Positions 1 through 6,871 of a stretch of DNA of 24,554 nucleotides are shown piece after piece; position 1 is the first letter of the stretch, and the number at the start of each line of letters is the position of its first letter. The translations under genes and the position numbers were made by a program. The DNA comes from an uncultured Fenollaria sp. Its GTDB lineage: Bacteria; Bacillota; Clostridia; Tissierellales; Peptoniphilaceae. Under the pieces are notes generated by a model. It was given only the letters and a program-made list of their open reading frames with translations, ran no database searches and was not told the DNA's origin. The DNA is taken from the NCBI RefSeq assembly GCF_946221515.1, contig NZ_CAMJVK010000026.1, positions 1-24,554 on the forward strand, read 5' to 3'.

Positions 1-10
1 GCTACTGATT

Positions 11-36
11 CCCCCAGCATAGCTGGGGGTTTTATT
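11..36 (+). terminator. Rho-independent terminator of an upstream + strand gene
   Basis: An eight-base-pair perfect GC-rich stem (CCCCCAGC at 11-18 with GCTGGGGG at 22-29) has a three-base ATA loop and is followed by TTTTATT. This is a textbook intrinsic terminator on the + strand. It presumably ends a gene that lies before the window. Confidence 0.85.
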
Positions 37-57
37 GTGGTCAACCTACAATAAACA

Positions 58-83
58 GGCTATGAGCATTAAAACTCATAGCC
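58..83. terminator. Hairpin between converging transcripts, possible terminator of higBA
   Basis: GGCTATGAG (58-66) pairs perfectly with CTCATAGCC (75-83) across an eight-base loop. The flanking U-tracts are weak in both directions (TTTCCTCTT on the + strand, TGTTTATTG on the minus strand). It lies about 80 bases past the end of the minus-strand antitoxin gene and could terminate that operon, or act as a backup for the + strand terminator just before it. Confidence 0.5.
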
Positions 84-161
84 TTTCCTCTTGCCACCTA
101 AATACTTTATGAACTAGTTTTTCTAAAATCCCTAATTCAATGAGACTTATAGCCGCGATTT

Positions 162-512
162 TTAATTATTTTCAATAGGCACAACTGCTAGAGTTTTTCC
201 TAAAGGTTTTAGTATTTTAATAAGTGTACTTACTTGAGGACTAGTCTTGCCTGTCTCCATCCTAGCAATTATTGGTTGTTTGACTCCACTTAGTTCTTCT
301 AGCTTCTTTTGACTAATGCCTTGCTCGTTTCTTGCTCTTACTAGTTCATCAATTAACTGAACACGTAAATCACTTTCAAGTATCTCATCTGGGCTCATAA
401 GTGAATCCATAAACTCTAAAGCATCATCTCCTAAAGCTTCTTGTCCGCGTTTATTTATATCTTTAATCTTTTCTTCAGCTTCTTTTATAGCCTTATCATA
501 ATCTTTACTCAT
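162..512 (-). CDS. higA: HigA-type XRE-family antitoxin
   Basis: This is a 116-residue DNA-binding antitoxin. The C-terminal half is a Cro/C1-type helix-turn-helix: ISQKKLEELSGVKQPIIARM is followed by ETGKTSPQVSTLIKILKPLG, the usual five-helix XRE fold. The N-terminal 60 residues are charged and helical and probably contact the toxin. The frame is open further upstream to a TTG at 530, but AAAGGAG lies eight bases before the ATG at 512, so I chose 512. The start overlaps the toxin stop by 8 nt, which suggests translational coupling. The toxin-first gene order is typical of HigBA. Such antitoxins normally bind their own promoter with the toxin as co-repressor. I am sure of the family; the exact TA subtype is inferred from the partner. 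Confidence 0.85.
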   Translation of the reverse strand: MSKDYDKAIKEAEEKIKDINKRGQEALGDDALEFMDSLMSPDEILESDLRVQLIDELVRARNEQGISQKKLEELSGVKQPIIARMETGKTSPQVSTLIKILKPLGKTLAVVPIENN

Positions 513-867
513 CCTCTTCACTCCTTTCAATATAATCCTTCATTAATCTCTTTGCTTTCTCTAATTCTTTATTAGGTGTCTTTTGTGTTTTCTTTATAAA
601 ATGAGATAATAACACAATTTTATCTCCATAACAGGTAAAGAAAAGTATCCTGTTTCTTAAAGGTCTTAGTTCCCAAATTTCTCCTTCTAAATGCTTTACA
701 TATGGTTCTGACAAAGCAGTTCCATGAATTTCTAATAGCTTTATGTAATCTCTGATCTTGTTAAAATTAATTCGGCTGTCCTTGTCATTCTTCATATGAA
801 GTTTTTCCAGATAATCTTTTACTTCTTGTTTACCTTTTTTATCTTTATAAAATATTATTGAGTACAC
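505..867 (-). CDS. higB: HigB/RelE-superfamily toxin (phage Gp49-like)
   Basis: The product is a 120-residue protein of the RelE/HigB superfamily, Gp49-like group, whose members cleave mRNA on the ribosome. The visible landmarks are the N-terminal YSIIFYKDKKGKQEVKDYL, the central EIWELRPLRNRILFF strand pair with conserved Trp/Arg, and the C-terminal LLSHFIKKTQKTP, which is the usual family signature before a basic last helix. A TTG at 888 is in frame, but it lies almost on the expected transcription start. GTG at 867 has AGAGGAAGG nine bases upstream and gives the normal N-terminus, so I chose 867. A consensus promoter (893-921) lies directly upstream, leaving a leader of only about 20 nt. 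The antitoxin gene overlaps its end by 8 nt. Nothing suggests inactivation. Confidence 0.85.
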   Translation of the reverse strand: MYSIIFYKDKKGKQEVKDYLEKLHMKNDKDSRINFNKIRDYIKLLEIHGTALSEPYVKHLEGEIWELRPLRNRILFFTCYGDKIVLLSHFIKKTQKTPNKELEKAKRLMKDYIERSEEDE

Positions 868-892
868 TTCACTATACCTTCCTCTCAACTAT

Positions 893-921
893 ATTATACT
901 AAAGCTCTTTACAATTGTCAA
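893..921 (-). promoter_or_regulatory. sigma-A promoter of higBA
   Basis: On the minus strand TTGACA (916-921) is followed after exactly 17 bases by TATAAT (893-898), a perfect vegetative consensus. The expected transcription start is near 886, giving a short leader to the GTG at 867. HigA would be expected to repress this site, but I see no convincing palindrome inside it. Confidence 0.9.
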
Positions 922-1014
922 GTACTTTTAAGTTATTAATATTCCATTAATATAAATTTATCCGTTTAAAATTTTTCATTTAGGGTAAATAAATTACACT
1001 AGGGGGTAATAAAT

Positions 1015-1527
1015 ATGAACGAAAGAAAAGGTATAATTACATTTGGCGGAGATCCAGTTACATTAATTGGTGAAGAAACAAAAGTAGGCAGCAAGGCGCC
1101 TGAATTTAAGGCACTTAAGAATGACTTATCAGAGTTTTCTCTTGACGAAGTGAAAGGCAAAGTAGTCATCATCAGCTCAGTTCCTTCCATTGACACACCT
1201 GTTTGCGAATTACAAACAAAGAGATTCAACGAAGAAGCTGCTAAGCTAGGCGATGCAGTTGTCTTGACACTTAGCTGTGACCTACCATTTGCCCAATCAA
1301 GATTTTGCGCTGCAGACGGCATCGATAAGGTCATCGTTTTGTCAGACCACAGAGACCTTGATTTTGGTACAAAGTACGGTCTTGTAATCAAAGAGCTTCG
1401 TCTACTTGCAAGAGCCATCACTATCATTGACAAGGACGGCACTATCAAGTACCAAGAAATTGTTAGCGAAGTAACTAATCATCCTGATTACGACAAAGCT
1501 TTGGAAGAAGCAAAGAAACTTATCTAA
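1015..1527 (+). CDS. tpx: Thiol peroxidase Tpx (atypical 2-Cys peroxiredoxin)
   Basis: This 170-residue cytoplasmic peroxidase reduces H2O2 and alkyl hydroperoxides with thioredoxin as the usual reductant. The active-site segment PSIDTPVCELQT carries the peroxidatic Cys64, and LSCDLPFAQSRFC carries the resolving Cys98. The 34-residue spacing equals that of E. coli Tpx (Cys61/Cys95). Length and full collinearity are normal for the family. An extra Cys sits at position 88. The start has an AGGGGG element upstream, and an intrinsic terminator follows 22 nt after the stop, so it appears monocistronic. It is divergent from higBA. The shared upstream region has two 8-bp direct repeats at 935-953 that could be a regulator site. 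In an anaerobe the likely job is defence against oxygen exposure. Confidence 0.95.
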   Translation: MNERKGIITFGGDPVTLIGEETKVGSKAPEFKALKNDLSEFSLDEVKGKVVIISSVPSIDTPVCELQTKRFNEEAAKLGDAVVLTLSCDLPFAQSRFCAADGIDKVIVLSDHRDLDFGTKYGLVIKELRLLARAITIIDKDGTIKYQEIVSEVTNHPDYDKALEEAKKLI

Positions 1528-1548
1528 GTAAATACTTTTTTATATGAC

Positions 1549-1584
1549 AATAGCTGGGCCACGAGGTCCAGCTATTATTTTTTT
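1549..1584 (+). terminator. tpx terminator
   Basis: AATAGCTGG (1549-1557) pairs with CCAGCTATT (1568-1576), extended inward by G-U and two C-G pairs around a four-base ACGA loop, and is followed by ATTTTTTTT. This is a strong intrinsic terminator just downstream of tpx. Confidence 0.9.
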
Positions 1585-1606
1585 GTATCAAATTAAGCCC
1601 TTTTCA

Positions 1607-1790
1607 AGTTTCGAATTATTTTGTCGCTGCGGAGTGCACTAGCACACGTTAATTTCATACACCAAGAGAACGAGTGAAACGAAGTTCGATTGGTAATGTA
1701 TGATTTATGCCAGAGTTTACAAAGAGACGGAACGAAGTGAACGTCGATTTGATTAAACTTACGGCCACTCCAAAAAATTCTGCACAACGC
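1607..1790 (-). repeat. Dispersed intergenic repeat, copy A (interrupted)
   Basis: Two blocks match the element at 9959-10084 in inverted orientation. Block 1 (1607-1647) matches 10014-10055 with about four differences including one gap. Block 2 (1766-1790) matches 9987-10011 at 24 of 25 positions. In the other copy the blocks are 2 bases apart, but here they are separated by 118 bases. That insert is itself palindromic: CATACACCAA at 1656-1665 pairs with TTGGTAATGTATG at 1690-1702. The terminal inverted repeats seen in the other copy are not recognisable here, so this copy is degenerate or rearranged. The strand is given relative to the other copy as +. No credible coding sequence overlaps it. 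Confidence 0.75.
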
Positions 1791-1885
1791 AAAGCGCAAA
1801 GGTTCTCGGCCAGCTATGGACGAGGTTCTTCAATCATCTTAATTTCTCTGCAAATTTCGTTATATCTCGATATATTTTTGCAAAC

Positions 1886-1958
1886 AAAAAAAACGCTCGG
1901 CCAATGAACGTTTTTTTAGGTGGTGTAAATTATGTGTCTAAGATTATTCTTACAATTT
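1886..1958 (-). ncRNA. Candidate small RNA in the degV 3' region
   Basis: The minus-strand promoter at 1965-1993 and the strong terminator at 1887-1917 frame a transcript of about 70 nt with no ORF behind a ribosome binding site. It would have a single-stranded 5' part containing CACCACC and end in the terminator hairpin. The alternative is that this is only the 3' untranslated tail of degV with a fortuitous promoter. Nothing here shows that it is expressed. Confidence 0.3.
1887..1917 (-). terminator. Intrinsic terminator, probably of degV and/or a small RNA
   Basis: On the minus strand AAAAAAACGTTC pairs with GAGCGTTTTTTT (one G-U pair) around a seven-base ATTGGCC loop, and the stem ends in a run of T. 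Because the stem is flanked by A and T runs it could work in both directions. It lies about 160 nt beyond the degV stop codon, with no closer terminator visible. Confidence 0.7.
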
Positions 1959-1964
1959 AATTAT

Positions 1965-1993
1965 ACTATAGTCCATAATCTTAAATATGTCAA
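1965..1993 (-). promoter_or_regulatory. Promoter-like sequence in the degV 3' region
   Basis: On the minus strand TTGACA (1988-1993) is followed after 17 bases by TATAGT (1965-1970). It points towards the terminator at 1887-1917 and no protein-coding gene lies in between. The -35 and spacing are ideal and the -10 has one mismatch. AT-rich DNA gives such matches by chance, so confidence is moderate. Confidence 0.45.
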
Positions 1994-2077
1994 TGGATTT
2001 CGCATAAATCGCCACTTGTATAACAAATTACAATATATGGCCCTCTTAGTATAGATAAATTTTATAAATACACCTAG

Positions 2078-2935
2078 CTAATTAAATTTTCTCACTGCGC
2101 ATATATGAACTGTACCCGGACCTGTGTGAGCGCCTATGCTCACGGCGAATGGATTTAGTTCTATCGTCTTATCAGGATACTTTTCTACAAGTGCGTCCCT
2201 TACCTTAGTCGCAAGCTCTATGCAATCTGCGTGGCAAACCATGATTCTATCGTCATAAAGCTCGTGTCCGACCTCTTCTTCAAATATGTCTACGGTCTTA
2301 GCTATGGCTCTGTTAGTTCCTCTGACCTTGTCCTTTGTATAAATTACGCCGTCCGCATGCACATCAAGAATAACCTTCATATTGATTAAATTGCCGATAG
2401 TCGCCTTAAGCTTCGAGACTCTGCCGCCTCTTTGCAAGTACTCAAGCGAATCGACGAAGAAAACATATCTCGTGTTCTTCACAAAATTATCCGCATAAGC
2501 CTCTAGCTCCTCAAAGCTCATGCCCTCCTTCGCAAGCTTTGCAAGATTTATAGCCATCATACCTTGACCCATGGATGCACCGCGCGAGTCAACTAGTAAA
2601 AGCCTGTCATCACCTATGCCTAAGGAGTTCTTCGCAAGAACCGCGTTGTTAAAAGTTGACGACATGCCAGTAGAAAGCGATACGTATATCGCCTTATCAT
2701 ATTTATTTAAAACTTCCTCAAATTTCACTTCGTATTCGTGTGGAGTGATCGCTCCAGTCTTGTAAACAGCGCCATTTCTCATGTCATCGTAGATCTCTTT
2801 GCCGCTGATGTCGACGCCATCTAGGTAAGTTTTGTCATCCTTCATTATGGCGATTGGCATAATGTCTATAGAAAAGTCCTTAGCTAAGTCTTTGCCTATA
2901 TCTGAAGCCGAATCTGTTATAATCTTAATACTCAT
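2078..2935 (-). CDS. DegV family fatty-acid-binding protein (FakB-like)
   Basis: The 285-residue product is a full-length DegV/EDD-fold protein. Family members of known function (FakB) hold a fatty acid and present it to the kinase FakA for phosphorylation. Visible landmarks are the N-terminal IITDSASDIGKDLAKDF, where the DSASD loop contacts the carboxylate, the STGMSSTFNNA motif in the middle, and the C-terminal SIGAHTGPGTV, which closes the binding site. GAGGAGG lies just upstream of the ATG, and a promoter (TTGAAA-17-TATAAT) precedes it, so it is probably a single-gene transcript. No fakA or phospholipid genes are adjacent, so the specific lipid role is inferred. It converges with tpx. Confidence 0.9.
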   Translation of the reverse strand: MSIKIITDSASDIGKDLAKDFSIDIMPIAIMKDDKTYLDGVDISGKEIYDDMRNGAVYKTGAITPHEYEVKFEEVLNKYDKAIYVSLSTGMSSTFNNAVLAKNSLGIGDDRLLLVDSRGASMGQGMMAINLAKLAKEGMSFEELEAYADNFVKNTRYVFFVDSLEYLQRGGRVSKLKATIGNLINMKVILDVHADGVIYTKDKVRGTNRAIAKTVDIFEEEVGHELYDDRIMVCHADCIELATKVRDALVEKYPDKTIELNPFAVSIGAHTGPGTVHICAVRKFN

Positions 2936-2957
2936 GATTTCCTCCTCATATATACTT

Positions 2958-2986
2958 ATTATATGATAAATTTACTATTTTTTCAA
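2958..2986 (-). promoter_or_regulatory. sigma-A promoter of degV
   Basis: On the minus strand TTGAAA (2981-2986) is followed after 17 bases by TATAAT (2958-2963), a few bases upstream of the GAGGAGG ribosome binding site of the degV gene. Confidence 0.75.
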
Positions 2987-3070
2987 GTCCAGAATTATTT
3001 TTTTCACTATGCTCATGGCAGAGTTTTGATACGCAGCCTTTAATTGCCACAGAAAGAAATATTTTTGTAA

Positions 3071-3105
3071 TAGAAAAGGACAGAGAAAATAAATCCCTGT
3101 CCTTT
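3071..3105 (-). terminator. Terminator of the SLH surface-protein gene
   Basis: AAAGGACAG (3075-3083) pairs with CTGTCCTTT (3097-3105), with partial inner pairing. On the minus strand the stem is followed by TTCTATT, a modest U-tract. It lies 19 nt after the stop codon of the surface-protein gene. Confidence 0.65.
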
Positions 3106-3123
3106 GCTTTTGTTTGTCTTAAA

Positions 3124-6021
3124 TTATTTAACGTCGTTAATATCTTTGATTAATAACCAATCCTCTTCAAGTTTATTTATTATTTGGTCTTTATATCTTC
3201 TCACGTATTCATGAGTGTTAGTCGCCTCCACCATATCATTCCAGCCCCAGAAGCTTTCGTCAAGGTCTGTGAATCTCTTTATCATTTGTGGGTTTTTGCA
3301 TTTTAGTAATGATAAATTGTCATATTTTCTTTCGAAAATCTTATTTAAGATAACGGCTGCTTCGGCTCTTGTGATATTAGCGTCTGGTCTGAACAGTCCG
3401 TCTGGGTAGCCTGTGATTCTCTTTGCTTGATATTCGCTGCCTATTGCTCTTTCTGCCCAGTGACCTGGAACATCTGCGAATGGTGCAACGCCATATGGTT
3501 TGTTATCAATTGTAGATATCATTTGAGTAAATTCGGCTCTAGTGATAGGAGCGTTTGGTCTGAAGCGTCCATCTGGGTAGCCTTTCATTATGCCTCTAAA
3601 TACTACTGCGTTGATGGCTTTGTTGTACCATGAGCTTTCTGTATCTGTAAATTGTGGCTTCGCAGCGGATCCTATAGCTTCGATGTTTAGTAGCCTTGCT
3701 AGCATTGCTGCTGCTTCGGCTCTTGTGATGGATCCGTTTGGTCTAACTGTGCCATTAGGATAACCAAAGATATATGCCTTGTGGTCTTCGCCTTTTATTT
3801 CAATTGGTTCTTCTTCTTTTTCTATTTCTGCTCTCTTCCATATTGCATATAGCGTAGTGTCCGAGTAAATTCTGTCGCCTGGTTTTACTTCGTCAAGGTG
3901 TTTTCTATCATAGCTCCAGCCTCTGAAGATGTATCCTCTTCTTCTTGGGATATATAGATGAGGCTCGATTAAGTCTCCTACTTCTATTTCTATGTTAGTT
4001 ATTTCTCCAGAGCGATGGTTTTCGTCTAGTGTAAGGATAAGTGTGTTAGGTTCTGTTGGCTTTGGTGCTGGTGCATCATCCCATTGAGCAACAAAGATGT
4101 AATCTGCATCTAAAATAAATTTTTCACCAGCTTGATATAGTTTGCCTTCTTTTTCTAATGCTTCAATTGTATTCTTTGATAATTTTTTTACTATTTCATC
4201 TGGCAGTTTATCTAAGATATCTTTAGGAATATTTCTAGTACACTTCCAGCCAATGAATTTGTGTCCTTCCCACTTCGGTACATCTAATAATGTTATTTCT
4301 GCATCTTTTTTATCAGTAATAACTCTTATATCTTTTGGATTTTCTCCATCTGTAAACTCTCCACCATTTGGATGGAAAAAAGCACTTAAATTATCGTTTC
4401 TGTAGTTTATATCGTAATTGTTTAATAGTGATTTTGCTACATCTTGATCTGGAAGCGCATCTGTAAAAGAGTTCTTAGCAAATTTCAAATTGCCGTCAAA
4501 GTCTTTATAGTTTCTTGGTGGATTGAAAAATCCTGCTAAGGCTATATTATTTTTGAACACAGTTTTTTCATCAATAGTAGGTTGCTTATAATATCTTGTA
4601 GCATCAACTGTGTTTTGATATTGTCTATCACTAGTATATATAGCTCCACCATCTACTGTTGCTATATTGCCATCAAAAGTTGATGATTTTAATTCTATCT
4701 TATTAAAGTTAGCAATTGCTCCGCCAAACAGTGCTTTATTACCTTTAAATTCAGAGTTTTTTACTGCAGTATCTCTATGAGTTGAGGCAATTGCTCCGCC
4801 TGTATTTTCACAGCTGTTATTTTTAAATGTGGAATTATCAATTGTTGTTTTGGATTGAGTATATATAGCGCCTCCATATATTTGATTTCCATAAAAAATA
4901 GCTTTAGATTTATTGTTCTCAAAAGTAGCATTATTAATTTCAACTATATTAGTTTTACCACTTGAACAGATGGCTCCACCAAGTTCAGAGCTGTTATCTA
5001 TAAAGCTAGATCCGTTTATAATTAAAGTAACATTTCTATTAGCTCTTATGGCTCCACCGTATGGAGCTCTACAATTAATAATCTTTGATTTAGAGTCCAT
5101 TGTAAGTTTTGAATTATCATTTAATCTTATCCCGCCACCATTTAGTGTATAATAATCATCCAGATAACCGTTTTGTAAAGTAACATTTTCAAGCTCTAAT
5201 TCACCATATTTTTTTAATTCTATACACTCATAGTGACCAAACTCACGATTGTCATCCTCTTTAGTAAACTCATTTTTTGGCTTTTTCTCTGTCTTGCAAT
5301 TCGCTGCGCCATCAATAGTAAGATTTTTTACTTTAGCTTTAAACACTTTTTGCGTAAAATCATTTGGGTTTCCAAATTCAGCAACAATTCTTTGCGCTTC
5401 AAAAACTTCTTTATATATTGTATGTCCATTACCATCTAGTTCTATATTGTATTTCATGAAAGCAGTGTATGGACTAGTCTGGTCAATCTCTTTGTCGTTT
5501 GAATATTTTTTTATAACCCAATCTTTTTTTAATTCAACTAACCAAGTATCGTCTTGTTGGCTAGGTATAGTTGTAATGTCACGATTTGTTCCATTTTTCA
5601 TAAGTCCTAAATAGTAAGCTTCATTATTCATAAACTGTAGCTCAGTAAATATAGCTCCTGCAAGATTTCCTCTTGGTTGGTCTTCGATAATATCATTTGT
5701 CGCTATAATAGCTTCAGGAATCTCAAATGCAGATTTATCTTTATTCTTAAAAATCATAAAACAGTCATTGGCAAAAGCATTGTATTGTCCCTCAGTAATT
5801 TCATAAAAATACAATTTGCCTGCAAGAGCAACATTTTTTCCATAGAAACGATCTTTATAATACCTAGCAGCATAGTACTTTCCGTTATTAGCCTTTGCTA
5901 TAGTATGAACTTCATTTAAGCCAAATACTTCATCTTCTGCAAAGCTTACTTCGCTTAAAATTGATACAGATGAAAGTATCATGACTAAGCTTAATAGCAT
6001 TGCGAATAATTTCTTCTTCAT
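3124..6021 (-). CDS. SLH-anchored beta-helix surface protein
   Basis: The 965-residue secreted protein has a signal peptide (about 1-28, ending SFA). Residues of roughly 270-530 form a right-handed parallel beta-helix with seven glycine-rich turns (GGGIRLN, GGAIRAN, GGAICSS, GGAIYTQ, GGAIAST, GGAIANF, GGAIYTS), as in polymorphic-outer-membrane-type adhesins. Two InlB/Listeria-Bacteroides-type beta-grasp repeats follow (about 545-655 and 660-735), with FIGWKCT and FRGWSYD landmarks. Three SLH modules (about 747-900) carry GYPNGTVRPNGSITRAEA, GYPDGRFRPNAPITRAEF and GYPDGLFRPDANITRAEA. SLH modules bind pyruvylated secondary cell-wall polymer. The C-terminal 65 residues are charged. GGGGGAGG precedes the ATG. 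The product is probably a surface adhesin; the ligand is unknown. Its promoter holds a G10 tract, suggesting phase-variable expression. Confidence 0.9.
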   Translation of the reverse strand: MKKKLFAMLLSLVMILSSVSILSEVSFAEDEVFGLNEVHTIAKANNGKYYAARYYKDRFYGKNVALAGKLYFYEITEGQYNAFANDCFMIFKNKDKSAFEIPEAIIATNDIIEDQPRGNLAGAIFTELQFMNNEAYYLGLMKNGTNRDITTIPSQQDDTWLVELKKDWVIKKYSNDKEIDQTSPYTAFMKYNIELDGNGHTIYKEVFEAQRIVAEFGNPNDFTQKVFKAKVKNLTIDGAANCKTEKKPKNEFTKEDDNREFGHYECIELKKYGELELENVTLQNGYLDDYYTLNGGGIRLNDNSKLTMDSKSKIINCRAPYGGAIRANRNVTLIINGSSFIDNSSELGGAICSSGKTNIVEINNATFENNKSKAIFYGNQIYGGAIYTQSKTTIDNSTFKNNSCENTGGAIASTHRDTAVKNSEFKGNKALFGGAIANFNKIELKSSTFDGNIATVDGGAIYTSDRQYQNTVDATRYYKQPTIDEKTVFKNNIALAGFFNPPRNYKDFDGNLKFAKNSFTDALPDQDVAKSLLNNYDINYRNDNLSAFFHPNGGEFTDGENPKDIRVITDKKDAEITLLDVPKWEGHKFIGWKCTRNIPKDILDKLPDEIVKKLSKNTIEALEKEGKLYQAGEKFILDADYIFVAQWDDAPAPKPTEPNTLILTLDENHRSGEITNIEIEVGDLIEPHLYIPRRRGYIFRGWSYDRKHLDEVKPGDRIYSDTTLYAIWKRAEIEKEEEPIEIKGEDHKAYIFGYPNGTVRPNGSITRAEAAAMLARLLNIEAIGSAAKPQFTDTESSWYNKAINAVVFRGIMKGYPDGRFRPNAPITRAEFTQMISTIDNKPYGVAPFADVPGHWAERAIGSEYQAKRITGYPDGLFRPDANITRAEAAVILNKIFERKYDNLSLLKCKNPQMIKRFTDLDESFWGWNDMVEATNTHEYVRRYKDQIINKLEEDWLLIKDINDVK

Positions 6022-6092
6022 TGTTTTTCCTCCCCCGTTTAATAATTATTTACTTTATATTGATATACAAATATATCTACATAACTACCTTT

Positions 6093-6122
6093 ATCATAGC
6101 ACCCCCCCCCCACAAAAATCAA
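6093..6122 (-). promoter_or_regulatory. Promoter with G10 spacer, SLH surface-protein gene
   Basis: On the minus strand TTGATT (6117-6122) and TATGAT (6093-6098) are 18 bases apart. Ten of these spacer bases are an uninterrupted run of G (C10 at 6102-6111 on the + strand). A TG one base before the -10 gives an extended -10 element. Losing one G would give the optimal 17-base spacer and gaining or losing several would disable the promoter. The leader to the ATG is about 65 nt. The -35 matches consensus at four of six positions. Confidence 0.65.
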
Positions 6123-6135
6123 GCTTTGCGAGGTT

Positions 6136-6154
6136 TTGTAACACGATTGTAACA
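6136..6154 (-). repeat. Two 8-bp direct repeats, 11 bp apart, upstream of the SLH promoter
   Basis: TTGTAACA occurs at 6136-6143 and 6147-6154, one helical turn apart. Read on the minus strand this is TGTTACA-N4-TGTTACA, ending 13 bases upstream of the -35. This arrangement suits a dimeric response regulator. It resembles the TTTACA repeats upstream of pstS but I cannot assign a regulator. Confidence 0.4.
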
Positions 6155-6161
6155 ATTGCAC

Positions 6162-6197
6162 AAAAAAAGATGCCCACATACTATATATATGTGAGCA
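6162..6197 (-). terminator. Terminator of the zinc-uptake operon
   Basis: On the minus strand TGCTCACATA (6188-6197) pairs with TATGTGGGCA (6171-6180), with one mismatch. After two further bases there is a run of seven T. It lies 27 nt after the stop of the last gene of the operon. Confidence 0.85.
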
Positions 6198-6223
6198 CCT
6201 TTAATACAAATTGTATATTAACT

Positions 6224-6871
6224 TTATTTAACGAGTTTGGCATCTTTTATCACAGCTAGCGGAAACGGAATCTCCTCACTATTAAACACATCAAGCACTC
6301 CCTCCACCGTAATCTCTTCCTTATCCTTAGGGTATTTTGCATTTTTATCCTCTAATATATACTGAAGTCCTTGTTGGCAGCAGGCTTGTCTATCGTTAAT
6401 AAGGACGTAGTGGTCGATGCCGGATGTATCTGTTGTCTCTAGATCTGTTGCTATGCCTTGTAGCTTGATCTTAACGCCTTCGAAGCTCTTTGGGTCTTCG
6501 GCTATCATGGCGACAATGACGTAGTTCATGTCTGCGTCGTTCGCGGTTAAATCATAACTTTGGCCGCTTGCATTTGGGCTAGCATTTTCACTACTGCTTT
6601 CATTTTCACTACTGCTTTCATTTTCACTAGCGCTTTCATTTTCGCTATTGCTTAGCTCGTCACTCGTTTCGCTCTCTTGATCAGGCGAAGTGGCCCCACC
6701 ATCATCCCCGTCCATTGTCTTGGAGCTTTCTTTCATCTTATTGACTGTCTCGTTGACGGTGCTATTAGGCATATAACGGTATATAACTTTTTTGTTTGTG
6801 AAAAATGCGAGTATCAAAACGATGATAATTGCGCCGACTATCCTCAAAATTCTCTTCCTTGTTTTATCCAC
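6224..6871 (-). CDS. Membrane-anchored protein with OB-like C-terminal domain, zinc operon
   Basis: The 215-residue product has one N-terminal membrane helix (about 8-25) after a basic start. A low-complexity Ser/Glu/Asn linker (about 60-100) contains SENESS repeats. The C-terminal globular domain (about 110-215) carries YVLINDRQACCQQGL with Cys164-Cys165. The domain resembles the OB-like C-terminal half of YcgQ/TIGR03943 proteins, which often accompany metal transporters. This is recollection of the family, not a search. It starts at GTG with AGGAGG upstream and overlaps znuB by 8 nt. The domain should face outside the membrane, where the CC pair might bind metal. The linker is encoded by about four 18-bp tandem repeats (6587-6658), so its length may vary between strains. 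The function is unknown. Confidence 0.75.
   Translation of the reverse strand: MDKTRKRILRIVGAIIIVLILAFFTNKKVIYRYMPNSTVNETVNKMKESSKTMDGDDGGATSPDQESETSDELSNSENESASENESSSENESSSENASPNASGQSYDLTANDADMNYVIVAMIAEDPKSFEGVKIKLQGIATDLETTDTSGIDHYVLINDRQACCQQGLQYILEDKNAKYPKDKEEITVEGVLDVFNSEEIPFPLAVIKDAKLVK
6587..6658 (-). repeat. Coding 18-bp tandem repeats (SENESS linker)
   Basis: Four consecutive 18-base units start at 6587, 6605, 6623 and 6641. The first two are identical, the third has two changes and the fourth is more diverged. They encode the Ser/Glu/Asn linker of the membrane-anchored protein. The unit is a multiple of three, so copy-number change keeps the frame. Confidence 0.8.

Noticed and set aside
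1593..1907. Short ORFs on both strands in the tpx-degV gap
   Set aside because: They run through the dispersed repeat and the terminator, lack ribosome binding sites and have no protein-like pattern.
1939..1983. 9-bp inverted repeat TAAGATTAT/ATAATCTTA as a terminator
   Set aside because: The loop is 27 bases, the stem is AT-only and no T-run follows; it is probably chance or a minor structure.
1932..2054. 40-codon + strand ORF behind an AGGTGG sequence
   Set aside because: The spacing to ATG is acceptable but no + strand promoter is evident, the region is AT-rich, and the product has no recognisable feature.
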